From Bacteroidota bacterium (GTDB taxonomy: Bacteria; Bacteroidota; Bacteroidia; Bacteroidales; GCA-2748055), in the NCBI GenBank assembly GCA_024244665.1, contig JAAEOI010000056.1:1-33940 (forward strand): a stretch of DNA of 33,940 nucleotides, given 5' to 3'. The notes below the pieces were generated by a model. The model had not been told where the DNA came from and ran no database searches. It saw only the letters and a list, made by a program, of their open reading frames with translations. Below, piece by piece: positions 9,133 through 16,681 of this stretch (its first letter is position 1; each line of letters opens with the position of its first letter). Both the position numbers and the translations under genes were made by a program.

Positions 9133-9756
9133 TCAGAACGGAAGGTCGTCGGGACCCTCTTCATTCTTACCGAAAGGATCCTCCTGGCCCGAGCCGGGTG
9201 CTGCGTTACCACCCTGCTGTGTGTTCTGCTGTGTGTTCTGCGGCGTGTTCTGCTGTGGGTCCTGCTTTGTGTTCTGCTCTGGTGCAGCCTGGTTGCCCTG
9301 GTTCCCGCCCTGGTTGCCCTGGTTTCCCTGGTTGCCCTGGTTCCCGCCCTGGTTTCCGCCCTGGTTGCCCTGGTTGCCCTGGTTGCCCTGGTTTCCCCCT
9401 TGGCCCCCTTGGCCGCCTGCATCATCGGGCTTCCTGCTCAATAACTGCATCTGGTCGCCAACAATTTCGGTAATGTACTTCTTGTTTCCGTCCTGGTCAT
9501 CATACGAGCGGGTTTTGATCCGTCCTTCAATATAGATCTGCGTCCCTTTCTTCACATACTTCTCAGCCACCTGTGCCAGTCCCCGCCAGAGGACCACATT
9601 GTGCCATTCGGTGGTGGAAACACGTTCACCCACTTTGTTCTTATAGGTTTCGCTGGTGGCCATTGAAAATTTTGTGAATGCGGTTCCCTCATCCAGATAG
9701 CGCGTTTCGGGGTCTTTCCCCACATTTCCCACCAGTATTACTTTGTTTACAGACAT
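9133..9756 (-). CDS. ssb: Single-stranded DNA-binding protein
   Basis: A 207-residue SSB with an OB-fold at residues 1-110 (MSVNKVILVGNVGKDPE, the TEWHNVV segment and YVKKGTQIYIEGR), a long disordered linker, and the acidic partner-binding tip ending in DDLPF. The linker holds about ten Gly-Asn-Gln-Gly units, followed by a Gln/Asn/Thr-rich stretch, longer than in most Bacteroidota SSBs (about 110-160 residues overall). It protects single-stranded DNA and recruits repair and replication enzymes through the tip. It sits 34 bases downstream of mutY in the same direction. Confidence 0.96.
   Translation of the reverse strand: MSVNKVILVGNVGKDPETRYLDEGTAFTKFSMATSETYKNKVGERVSTTEWHNVVLWRGLAQVAEKYVKKGTQIYIEGRIKTRSYDDQDGNKKYITEIVGDQMQLLSRKPDDAGGQGGQGGNQGNQGNQGNQGGNQGGNQGNQGNQGNQGGNQGNQAAPEQNTKQDPQQNTPQNTQQNTQQGGNAAPGSGQEDPFGKNEEGPDDLPF
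9286..9420. repeat. In-frame tandem repeat coding the SSB Gly-Asn-Gln linker
   Basis: Alternating 9- and 12-base units (plus strand ccctggttg, ccctggttt, ccctggttcccg) repeat throughout. All lengths are multiples of three, so copy-number change alters linker length without breaking the gene. Confidence 0.85.
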
Positions 9757-9790
9757 CGGTTACTTGCTTGTTAGATTCAATTCAAAGATA

Positions 9791-10930
9791 CTAAATTTTG
9801 GCTGATTCCATGTATCTTTCAATGAGCCGGGGCACCGGGTATTGCTCCAGTTCACCAGGCGGGATCCGGATAAAATGATCCGGTAGCGGGGAGGGGAGAG
9901 TGGAGAGATTGATGTGTATAAACCTGGCGTGAATGGTGCGGTGCGAGAGCTGGTGGCGCATGGGGGTAGAGATTACGGCCTTACCGGCCTGAAGTCCCTC
10001 TGTGCTGGCGGGCTGTGGCTCCCCTACGCTTCCGGAGAGCTGCTCCATCACCCGCCCGAAGAGCTCCCCGCACATCTCCTCCCGGGAGTGTTCCGAGGAG
10101 GTCTCCACCATCGGAAAGTGATAAAGGGAGCGCCAGATCCCCGGCTCATCCCGTTTGGTGAGGATGGTTTCGCCTTCACCCTTCATTATATAGAAATACA
10201 TCCACCGCTCAAGTGGTTTTCGCTTTGGTATCTTTATCGGAAGTTTTTCCACGCGGCCCGACAGCCCTGCAGAGCACTGTAGGGCCAGGGGACATGCCCC
10301 ACAAGCGGGTGAAACCGGCACGCAAAGCAGCGCCCCGAACTCCATCATGGCCTGGTTATGGGTTCCGGGGGTGAATCTTTGCCCTGCCTCATTTTCTGTG
10401 CTTCCGGCCAATTCTGTGCTTCCGGCCAATAATTCCGAGGCAAGGGAGTCAATGATCCGCTTTCCGGCCGTGCCGTTAACAGGTTCCTCTATCCCGAACA
10501 GCCTGGCCAGCACACGGGAAACATTCCCGTCCACCACCGCCTTTGCCTCCCCAAAACAGATGGATGCAATGGCCGAGGCAGTGTAGGTTCCCACTCCCTT
10601 CATCTCCAGCAGCCCTTCGTAGGATCCGGGCATCTTCCCTCCATTTTTTTTCACCAGCTCCTTTGCTGCCCGGTGCATATTACGCGCCCTGCTGTAGTAG
10701 CCAAGCCCCTGCCACAATTTCAGCACCCGGTCCTCTGCGGCTGCGGCCAGTGAAGCCACATCAGGGATGGTTTCAGCAAAGCGATTATAGTAGTCCAGAC
10801 CCTGGGAGACACGGGTCTGTTGAAGGATTACTTCTGAAATCCAAACCAGATAGGGATCATTGGTCCGGCGCCAGGGAAGATCCCGCCTGTTTTTTTCATA
10901 CCACTCACATATAGTTTCACCAAAATTCAT
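9791..10930 (-). CDS. mutY: A/G-specific adenine glycosylase MutY
   Basis: A 379-residue base-excision repair glycosylase that removes adenine mispaired with 8-oxoguanine. The catalytic glutamate is E33 in SEVILQQT, the helix-hairpin-helix is MKGVGTYTAS (110-119), and the catalytic aspartate is D134 in VVDGNVSRV. The iron-sulfur ligands fit C-x6-C-x2-C-x5-C at C203, C210, C213 and C219. A C-terminal NUDIX-like domain for 8-oxoguanine recognition follows. Between the HhH-GPD core and the cluster there is an unusual insertion of about 15 residues made by an 18-bp duplication (LAGSTE twice). The gene heads the mutY-ssb-gldE-gldD group and is divergent from the HU gene. Confidence 0.96.
   Translation of the reverse strand: MNFGETICEWYEKNRRDLPWRRTNDPYLVWISEVILQQTRVSQGLDYYNRFAETIPDVASLAAAAEDRVLKLWQGLGYYSRARNMHRAAKELVKKNGGKMPGSYEGLLEMKGVGTYTASAIASICFGEAKAVVDGNVSRVLARLFGIEEPVNGTAGKRIIDSLASELLAGSTELAGSTENEAGQRFTPGTHNQAMMEFGALLCVPVSPACGACPLALQCSAGLSGRVEKLPIKIPKRKPLERWMYFYIMKGEGETILTKRDEPGIWRSLYHFPMVETSSEHSREEMCGELFGRVMEQLSGSVGEPQPASTEGLQAGKAVISTPMRHQLSHRTIHARFIHINLSTLPSPLPDHFIRIPPGELEQYPVPRLIERYMESAKI
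10394..10429. repeat. Perfect 18-bp direct duplication inside mutY
   Basis: The unit TTCTGTGCTTCCGGCCAA occurs twice head to tail (10394-10411 and 10412-10429) and adds six residues in frame just before the iron-sulfur domain. Confidence 0.9.
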
Positions 10931-11024
10931 TATCTTCGCCGGCTGTAAATTTATAATCCACTAATATTTAGAGCACTAAAATAAAATATAATACAATTCG
11001 ATTTCATATTCACGTAAAAGTATT

Positions 11025-11032
11025 TATATTTG
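11025..11032 (+). promoter_or_regulatory. Bacteroidota -7 promoter element for the HU gene
   Basis: TATATTTG matches TAnnTTTG, 55 bases before the HU ATG, within a very AT-rich divergent region shared with mutY. No convincing -33 box was seen. Confidence 0.5.
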
Positions 11033-11087
11033 CAAATCCAACGTACGGAACTAATGTAAATCATTGATAATTAAAGGTTTTTTAAAA

Positions 11088-11372
11088 ATGACTAAAGCAG
11101 ATATTGTAAACGAAATTTCCAAGAATACGGGAATTGAAAAGGTGACTGTTCAGAAAACAGTTGAAGCATTCATGGAGACTGTAAAAGACTCACTCAGCAA
11201 CGACAAAAATGTTTACCTGAGAGGTTTTGGAAGTTTCATCGTGAAGAAGAGGGCCAAGAAAACTGCCCGTAATATTTCTAAAAATACTACCATCATTATT
11301 CCCGAGCACTCAATTCCTGCTTTCAAGCCAGCAAAAACTTTTGTTAGCAAAGTGAAGACTAACGTGAAGTAA
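11088..11372 (+). CDS. HU-family DNA-binding protein
   Basis: A 94-residue nucleoid protein of the HU/IHF family, which bends and compacts DNA as a dimer. MTKADIVNEIS, the helical KVTVQKTVEAF segment and the signature LRGFGSFIVKKR are present, followed by the DNA-binding beta arm with two lysine/arginine-rich stretches. The ATG at 11088 is chosen over one eight codons upstream because MTKADIV is the canonical HU start. It is followed after 10 bases by the small basic protein gene and then RNase G, a gene order I recall from other Bacteroidota. Confidence 0.95.
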   Translation: MTKADIVNEISKNTGIEKVTVQKTVEAFMETVKDSLSNDKNVYLRGFGSFIVKKRAKKTARNISKNTTIIIPEHSIPAFKPAKTFVSKVKTNVK

Positions 11373-11382
11373 AAGTTTTATT

Positions 11383-11475
11383 ATGCCGAGCGGAAAGAAA
11401 CGTAAAAGACACAAGATGGCTACTCACAAGCGCAAGAAGCGCTTGAGGAAGAACAGACACAAGAAGAGGAAATAA
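11383..11475 (+). CDS. 30-residue basic ribosomal-type protein (AURKAIP1/COX24, bS22/mS38-like)
   Basis: A tiny open frame encodes 30 residues, beginning MPSGKKRKRHKMATHKRK and ending in NRHKKRK; more than half are Lys or Arg, with several His. The pattern KRKRHKM...KKRLRKNR resembles the C-terminal core of mitochondrial mS38 (AURKAIP1/COX24 domain) and the mycobacterial small-subunit protein bS22. Its place 10 bases behind the HU gene and before rng, followed by a hairpin, supports a real gene. It is too short for most gene callers. The ribosomal assignment is inferred from sequence pattern; a nucleic-acid-binding role of some kind is the safer statement. Confidence 0.75.
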   Translation: MPSGKKRKRHKMATHKRKKRLRKNRHKKRK

Positions 11476-11498
11476 TTTCCTTTTTCCCCGATTAAAGA

Positions 11499-11534
11499 AC
11501 TAAACCTAAAGCCCGGGAGGTCTTTAGGTTTAGT
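11499..11534 (+). terminator. Perfect 13-bp stem hairpin between the microprotein gene and rng
   Basis: Arms ACTAAACCTAAAG (11499-11511) and CTTTAGGTTTAGT (11522-11534) pair perfectly around a 10-base loop. The downstream sequence is AT-rich but has no clean U tract, so this may be an intrinsic terminator, an attenuator, or a leader structure for rng. An alternative ATG for rng at 11533 falls within the right arm. Confidence 0.6.
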
Positions 11535-11574
11535 GCTATTTAGTATTAGCTTAATCTTCTTAAATGCAGAAATT

Positions 11575-13134
11575 GTGAGCAGTGAACTGGTAATCAACTC
11601 AACCAAGGAGAAGGTATCAATTGCACTACTTGAAGATGGTAAGCTCGTTGAATTAAACCAATCATCACTTTCGCAGCAGTTTTCAGTTGGAGAGATCTAC
11701 CTGGCAAAAGTCAAAAAGATCATGCCGGGATTGAACGCTGCATTTATTGATGTGGGATATGAGAAGGATGCATTCCTTCACTACCTGGACCTGGGTCCAC
11801 AGTTCAGTTCGCTGAACAAATACCTGGCAACAGCGATTTCAAAAAAAGGAAGGCCCTTGCCGATCAGCAAGTTCAAGCGCCTTTCCGATATCAATAAGCA
11901 TGGAAAAATCAACGAGGTCCTCAAGCAGGGGCAATATATCCTCGTCCAAATAGCCAAGGAACCCATTTCCACAAAGGGTCCGAGACTAAGTTCGGAAATC
12001 TCCATACCGGGAAGGAACATCGTATTGATGCCCTTTGCCGATAAGATCTCCGTATCATCAAAAATATCATCCCAGGAGGAGAAAGAGCGACTGAAGAATT
12101 TGCTTCAGGCCATTCGTCCACAGAATTTCGGGATCATTGTCAGAACAGTTGCCGAAGGAAAAAGGGTAGCTGAGCTGGATTCCGAACTTCGTTCCCTGGT
12201 GAAAAAGTGGGAAAAAGCATTCGACCACCTGCCCGTGCGGAATGTACCAAACCTGGTGATCAGCGAACTGAGCCGTGAAGCGGCTGTTGTCCGTGACCAC
12301 CTGAATGGTAACTTCGACGGGGTGCACATCAGTGACGAAAGCGTCTATAACGAGGTAAACGACTATATCCTACAGGTGGCTCCCGAACGGGAGAAGATCG
12401 TTAAATTATATACCGGGAAGGAGCCCATCTTTGACAAGATGGGTATCGTGAAACAGATCAAGGGTTCATTCGGGAAGACCGTTTCGTTCAAGCATGGCGC
12501 TTATCTGATCATTGAACACACCGAAGCGCTTCATGTCATTGACGTGAACAGCGGGAACCGTTCCAAATCGTCGAGCGACCAGGAGACCAACGCCCTTGAG
12601 GTGAACCTCTCCGCCGCTGACGAGGTCGCCAGGCAGCTGAGGCTGCGCGACATGGGCGGGATTATCGTAGTAGACTTTATCGATATGCACAGGGCCGAGC
12701 ACAGGCAAAAGCTGTTCGACCGCTTGAAGGAAGCTATGTCGGTCGATAGGACCAAGCACAACATTTTGCCGTTGAGCAAGTTTGGCCTGATGCAGATCAC
12801 CCGCCAGCGTGTCCGTCCCGAAATGCACATCGATACTGCTGAGAACTGCCCCACCTGTAAGGGTACGGGTGAGGTACAGCCGGCGATCCTTTACCCCGAA
12901 CAGGTCAAGAACGAACTGATGGTGCTCATTAAGGAGCATCAGCTGACCTCACTTACTCTCCATCTCCATCCCTTTATTGCCACCTTCCTGAAGAAGGGTT
13001 TCAATTCAGAGGAACGGAAATGGAAAAAGGAACTGGGCTGCAAGGTGAAGATCCAATCGGTGGATGACCTTCATTTCATGGAGTATAAGGTCTTCGGGCC
13101 CGACGGACAGGAGCTACAACGAAAGAAGCAGTAA
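11575..13134 (+). CDS. rng: Ribonuclease G (RNase E/G family)
   Basis: A 519-residue endoribonuclease that matures rRNA and cleaves single-stranded RNA near 5' ends. It has an S1 domain near the N-terminus (VGEIYLAKVKKIMPGLNAAFIDVG), the RNase H-like catalytic core with magnesium-binding aspartates in HVIDVNSGN and IIVVDFIDM, and the zinc-link cysteines in CPTCKGTG. A GTG start at 11575 is preferred: the protein then begins M-SSELVINSTKEKVSIALL, as in relatives, whereas the ATG at 11533 adds an implausible hydrophobic stretch and lies in the hairpin. Length is normal for RNase G and shorter than RNase E. Confidence 0.93.
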   Translation: MSSELVINSTKEKVSIALLEDGKLVELNQSSLSQQFSVGEIYLAKVKKIMPGLNAAFIDVGYEKDAFLHYLDLGPQFSSLNKYLATAISKKGRPLPISKFKRLSDINKHGKINEVLKQGQYILVQIAKEPISTKGPRLSSEISIPGRNIVLMPFADKISVSSKISSQEEKERLKNLLQAIRPQNFGIIVRTVAEGKRVAELDSELRSLVKKWEKAFDHLPVRNVPNLVISELSREAAVVRDHLNGNFDGVHISDESVYNEVNDYILQVAPEREKIVKLYTGKEPIFDKMGIVKQIKGSFGKTVSFKHGAYLIIEHTEALHVIDVNSGNRSKSSSDQETNALEVNLSAADEVARQLRLRDMGGIIVVDFIDMHRAEHRQKLFDRLKEAMSVDRTKHNILPLSKFGLMQITRQRVRPEMHIDTAENCPTCKGTGEVQPAILYPEQVKNELMVLIKEHQLTSLTLHLHPFIATFLKKGFNSEERKWKKELGCKVKIQSVDDLHFMEYKVFGPDGQELQRKKQ

Positions 13135-13164
13135 AACTGTAATTTTCCCTAAACCTTTACGACC

Positions 13165-13189
13165 AATCTGTTGTTTAGCATAACAGATT
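13165..13189. terminator. Weak hairpin after rng
   Basis: AATCTGTT (13165-13172) and AACAGATT (13182-13189) form an 8-bp stem with a 9-base loop 30 bases after the rng stop. No U tract follows directly; it could equally be an operator for dsbD. Confidence 0.35.
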
Positions 13190-13203
13190 AGTAATTCTAC
13201 GTC

Positions 13204-13211
13204 TATTTTTG
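13204..13211 (+). promoter_or_regulatory. Bacteroidota -7 promoter element for dsbD
   Basis: TATTTTTG matches TAnnTTTG, 63 bases before the preferred dsbD ATG and just after the hairpin at 13165-13189. Confidence 0.45.
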
Positions 13212-13274
13212 CACAATCGTTGTGCATAGAGTATGGCGTGCCATCATATTATACAAATGAAACGGACACTTACA

Positions 13275-15395
13275 ATGAAGCGGATATTTGTACTGGCCAC
13301 ACTGGCGCTTTTAATGCTTCCCGGAATCAGCGCCCAGATCGAGAATCCTGTAGCGTGGAGTTTCAGCAACGAGAACAAGGGAACCATGGAGGCCGAGCTG
13401 ATCTTCAAAGCCACCATCGATATGCCGTGGCACCTCTATTCGGCCTACCTGCCCGAAGGGGGCCCCATCGCCACCAAACCCTCTTATGAAGAATCGGATG
13501 CCTTCACCCTGGTGGACGGTATCGTAGAGGTTACAAAGCCCAAAGTTAAATTTGATGAGGGGTTCAAAATGGACGTGGGAACCATCTCGGGCCGTGCGGA
13601 ACTTCGGCAGGTGGTACGCTTTACCGAACCCGGTACCCACACCATCAAAGGTGAGATCGAATACCAGGTGTGCGACGATGCCACCTGTCTGCCACCAGTA
13701 TACGAGTCATTCACCTTCGTTGTAACCGTGGGAGGAGAAGCCGCAGCCACAGAAACCCTGGCAGCCACAGAAACGCAGGAAGCCACAGAAACCCAGGAAG
13801 CCACAGAAACCCTGGCAGCCACAGAAAACCAGGAAGCCCCAGAAGATGTCGCAGTCACCGTCGAAGAAACTGCTTCCGAAGCACTACCCACGGCTGAAGA
13901 ATCCGGGTCAGCTAAAGAATCTACTGTTGCCGGAGTACCTTCCATGGAAGACGAAAAGTCGCTGTGGGGCTTTTTCTGGCTGGCCTTTGGGCTCGGGCTA
14001 CTGGCCCTGCTTACGCCCTGCGTGTTCCCCATGATCCCCATGACTGTCAGCTTCTTTATACAGGGAAGCGACAACAAGGCACGGGGAATTTTCCGGGGAC
14101 TGGTATTCGGAATTTCCATCATGGCTATCTATACCTTGCTGGGAGTGATCGTGAGTGTCTCCAATGTAGGTCCCAATGCAGCCAATGCATTGAGTACACA
14201 CTGGATCCCCAACCTGATCTTCTTTGCACTCTTTATCGTATTTGCCTTCTCATTTTTTGGCATGTTCGAACTGGTGCTCCCTTCCAGCTGGTCGAACAAA
14301 GCTGACAGTCAGGTTGACAAAGGAGGCCTCGGAGGAGTATTCTTCCTGGCCCTCACTACCGTACTGGTTTCATTCTCATGCACCGGTCCAATCGTGGGAG
14401 CCCTGCTTGTTGAGGCTGCCGGCGGACTCGCACTGAAGCCGATCCTTGGGATGTTCGGGTTCGGACTGGCATTCGCTATCCCATTTACCCTGTTTGCCAT
14501 CTTCCCGTCCTGGCTCAAAGGTCTGCCCAAGTCGGGCGGCTGGCTCAATTCCGTGAAGGTGGTACTTGGTTTTATCGTACTGGCCTTCAGTATGAAGTTC
14601 CTGCTGGCCCTGGATCCCACCAGCAAGATTCTCACCCGCGAACTCTACCTTGGCGTCTGGATCGTGCTCTTCTCCATGCTGGGCATGTACTTCCTGGGCA
14701 AGATCAAGTTCTCGCACGACAGCGACCTGCCCCACGTAAGTGTACCCAGGCTCCTGCTGAGTGTTGCCTCATTTACCTTTGTGGTCTTCCTTTTCCTCGG
14801 GCTCTTCGGTTATGAGCTGAAAACCATTGCACCCTTGCTTCCACCAAAGTCACCCAACGGGCTTGACCTGACACAAAAGGCGGTTTACAGAGGTAGTCAG
14901 GCCGTGGCCATGGACGACCAGGAGGATTGCACAGCGGTGAAGTATGCCGATATGTTCCACATGCCTTTGGGACTGAACGGATTTTATGACCTGGAGGAGG
15001 GACTGGCATGCGCCAAAGCATCGGGCAAGCCGGTATTGATCGACTTCAAGGGCCACTTCTGCTCCAACTGCAAGAAAATGGAGGCGGCAGTCTGGACCGA
15101 TCCTGCTGTGCTCAACACGCTCCGGAACGCTTACGTGATCGTTGCCCTCTACACTGATGACCGCACCAAACTCCCTGAAGAGGAGTGGTACACCTCGGAG
15201 GTGGACGGAAAGGTGAAAAGGACCATCGGACAGCAGAACATCGACTTCGAAATCGAAAACTTCCAGACCAACACCATCCCCCTCTATGTGATTATGGATT
15301 CGGATGGCAAGGTGATTGGTGAGCCCAAAGGCACCGACCTGGATGTGCAGAGCTATCTGGGATGGCTGAGAGAAGGAACGAATTCTGTAAATTAG
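13275..15395 (+). CDS. dsbD: Thiol:disulfide interchange protein DsbD
   Basis: A 706-residue membrane protein that carries reducing equivalents from cytoplasmic thioredoxin to the periplasm. From the start chosen here it has a signal peptide MKRIFVLATLALLMLPGISA, an N-terminal immunoglobulin-like DsbD-alpha domain with the cysteine pair C133/C138 (VCDDATC), a Thr/Glu/Ala-rich repeat linker, a multi-helix membrane domain with redox cysteines C249 (TPCVFPM) and C369 (SCTGP), and a C-terminal thioredoxin-like domain with CSNC at 596-599. All three redox pairs are therefore intact. In-frame ATGs at 13233 and 13257 lie upstream; 13275 gives the cleanest signal peptide. Confidence 0.94.
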   Translation: MKRIFVLATLALLMLPGISAQIENPVAWSFSNENKGTMEAELIFKATIDMPWHLYSAYLPEGGPIATKPSYEESDAFTLVDGIVEVTKPKVKFDEGFKMDVGTISGRAELRQVVRFTEPGTHTIKGEIEYQVCDDATCLPPVYESFTFVVTVGGEAAATETLAATETQEATETQEATETLAATENQEAPEDVAVTVEETASEALPTAEESGSAKESTVAGVPSMEDEKSLWGFFWLAFGLGLLALLTPCVFPMIPMTVSFFIQGSDNKARGIFRGLVFGISIMAIYTLLGVIVSVSNVGPNAANALSTHWIPNLIFFALFIVFAFSFFGMFELVLPSSWSNKADSQVDKGGLGGVFFLALTTVLVSFSCTGPIVGALLVEAAGGLALKPILGMFGFGLAFAIPFTLFAIFPSWLKGLPKSGGWLNSVKVVLGFIVLAFSMKFLLALDPTSKILTRELYLGVWIVLFSMLGMYFLGKIKFSHDSDLPHVSVPRLLLSVASFTFVVFLFLGLFGYELKTIAPLLPPKSPNGLDLTQKAVYRGSQAVAMDDQEDCTAVKYADMFHMPLGLNGFYDLEEGLACAKASGKPVLIDFKGHFCSNCKKMEAAVWTDPAVLNTLRNAYVIVALYTDDRTKLPEEEWYTSEVDGKVKRTIGQQNIDFEIENFQTNTIPLYVIMDSDGKVIGEPKGTDLDVQSYLGWLREGTNSVN
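13744..13838. repeat. In-frame tandem repeat coding the DsbD linker
   Basis: About five 18-base units of the type gaaaccctggcagccaca encode ATETLA/ATETQE repeats between the alpha domain and the membrane domain. The unit is a multiple of three, giving a variable-length linker. Confidence 0.85.
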
Positions 15396-15440
15396 CCCTT
15401 CAATAAAATACCCCACAATGATGCCGCTGTCAGGGTTGAT

Positions 15441-15576
15441 GTCCTGACTGTCGGTCACCGATCCCGCGTATCTACATGGTCAGGGTAAGCACCTCATCGG
15501 GTAAGGTCCTGGCTGTCGGTCACCGATCCCGGGTATCTACATGATCAGGGTAAGCACCTCATCGGGTAAGGTCCTG
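15441..15576. repeat. 65-bp tandem repeat, two copies plus 6 bases
   Basis: Unit 1 is 15441-15505, unit 2 is 15506-15570 (three mismatches), then GTCCTG starts a third. Each unit holds CGGTCACCG and a CAGG...CCTG dyad; a related hairpin GTCAGG/CCTGAC is at 15429-15448 just before it. The 237-base gap between dsbD and the ATPase-like gene holds nothing else. Confidence 0.85.
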
Positions 15577-15632
15577 ATGAGAAATGTGTTGAAAGAGTAG
15601 GCCAAACAATTCATTGCTTTATGGTAGATCAT

Positions 15633-16670
15633 TTACAGTCTGCTGAAATAGTTCCTGCGAAGCCATTCTTTGAAAATGGGATCAGCATATTCATTTTCCA
15701 TGTACCCTGTATAAATAATTTCCTTTTTTTCAAGACTTAGTTTGAGCCGGGCAACATTACTGCTTGATCCTAGCTGGTACTTTTCCCGCGTGGTTTTGGA
15801 ATATAGTTTCTGATTTCCCTCAATCAAGGCTCTAAGATAACCCAGTTGTTTTGGCGTTAGGTTTTCTGCGATCTTGTGAAAGCGATAATCATAGTGACGG
15901 ATCAGATCATTCATAGCTTTTTCCATGATGGCTGTTGTACAGGTATTATGCGTCCTTATCAGAGCATGCCATGCCAGGAGTTTCAGATAGAAAGGATGAT
16001 TGTCTACCATATAGGACATTTGCACTGAAGTGGTAACCCCTATGTTTTTTTTATGATCATGGAAGATTTTTCTTATACTGCTTGATCTGTGTTTCGTTGG
16101 ATTATGATTTAACTCGAATAGCTGGCCAAATCCGGACAGGGGACCGGGACAAAATACCATCTCCCTGAAAGGGGGATTATTGTTACCGTAAAGGCAGAAA
16201 ACACAGTTCTTTTGATTCCTTAGTTTCAATCTCAGCGTATTGAGAAAGGGGATCGGATCCCTGAACCGGTGAAACAGGTGGGAATTGGACAGGAATACCG
16301 CAACTCTGATTTTATTTCTTTTGGCTATTAACGCAGGTAATTTGAGTGTGTCCATGCTCTTGCTATCAATAGTTATACGCGATGTCGCATCAGGAAATTT
16401 ATAAGAAAGGGCTTCGGCAAAAAGTTCCAGGAAAGCAGCCGGGGAATGTGCTGGCTTCATATCCACATAACAGATACGAATATCCGGATTCTTCTCAGCC
16501 AGTTGAAATCCCAGTTCACTAGTATATTCCCGTATTCCCCATCCCTGATCCGCAGCAAGAATTAAATGGCTGCCCGAATTTAGTTTCTTCAGGAGTTTCT
16601 CAAACAGCCAGTCCTGCTCAATATTGTACATCTTAGACAAGTGATCAAGTGATAATAGCGTGGTAGTCAT
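15633..16670 (-). CDS. ATPase-like protein of the archaeal-type (ATPase_2) group with degenerate Walker motifs
   Basis: A 345-residue protein with the layout of the AAA/STAND-like ATPases that are amplified in Bacteroidota: N-terminal P-loop-like domain, then a C-terminal winged-helix with LTPKQLGYLRALIEGNQ and the DPIFKEWLRRNYF ending. The P-loop position reads AADQGWGIRE (39-48), so the usual G-x4-G-K-T has Ala, Ile46 and Arg47 at the first glycine, lysine and threonine. Walker B (VAVFLSNSH, 123-131) has Ser-Asn instead of Asp-Glu. ATP hydrolysis is therefore doubtful. The start is at the edge of a 196-bp repeat element, and a dead toxin-antitoxin locus lies beyond that. Function unknown; DNA binding through the winged helix is plausible. 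Confidence 0.7.
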   Translation of the reverse strand: MTTTLLSLDHLSKMYNIEQDWLFEKLLKKLNSGSHLILAADQGWGIREYTSELGFQLAEKNPDIRICYVDMKPAHSPAAFLELFAEALSYKFPDATSRITIDSKSMDTLKLPALIAKRNKIRVAVFLSNSHLFHRFRDPIPFLNTLRLKLRNQKNCVFCLYGNNNPPFREMVFCPGPLSGFGQLFELNHNPTKHRSSSIRKIFHDHKKNIGVTTSVQMSYMVDNHPFYLKLLAWHALIRTHNTCTTAIMEKAMNDLIRHYDYRFHKIAENLTPKQLGYLRALIEGNQKLYSKTTREKYQLGSSSNVARLKLSLEKKEIIYTGYMENEYADPIFKEWLRRNYFSRL

Positions 16671-16681
16671 TTTTGCGATTT

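Noticed and set aside
9087..9425. Arg/Thr-rich minus-strand frame over the ssb linker
   Set aside because: It is the out-of-frame reading of the Gly-Asn-Gln repeat; low-complexity shadow.
11533..11574. Longer rng start at ATG 11533
   Set aside because: It lies in a perfect hairpin and adds a hydrophobic stretch that RNase G proteins lack; GTG 11575 gives the family start.
15441..15576. CRISPR array
   Set aside because: Only two long near-identical units with no spacer/repeat alternation and no cas genes.
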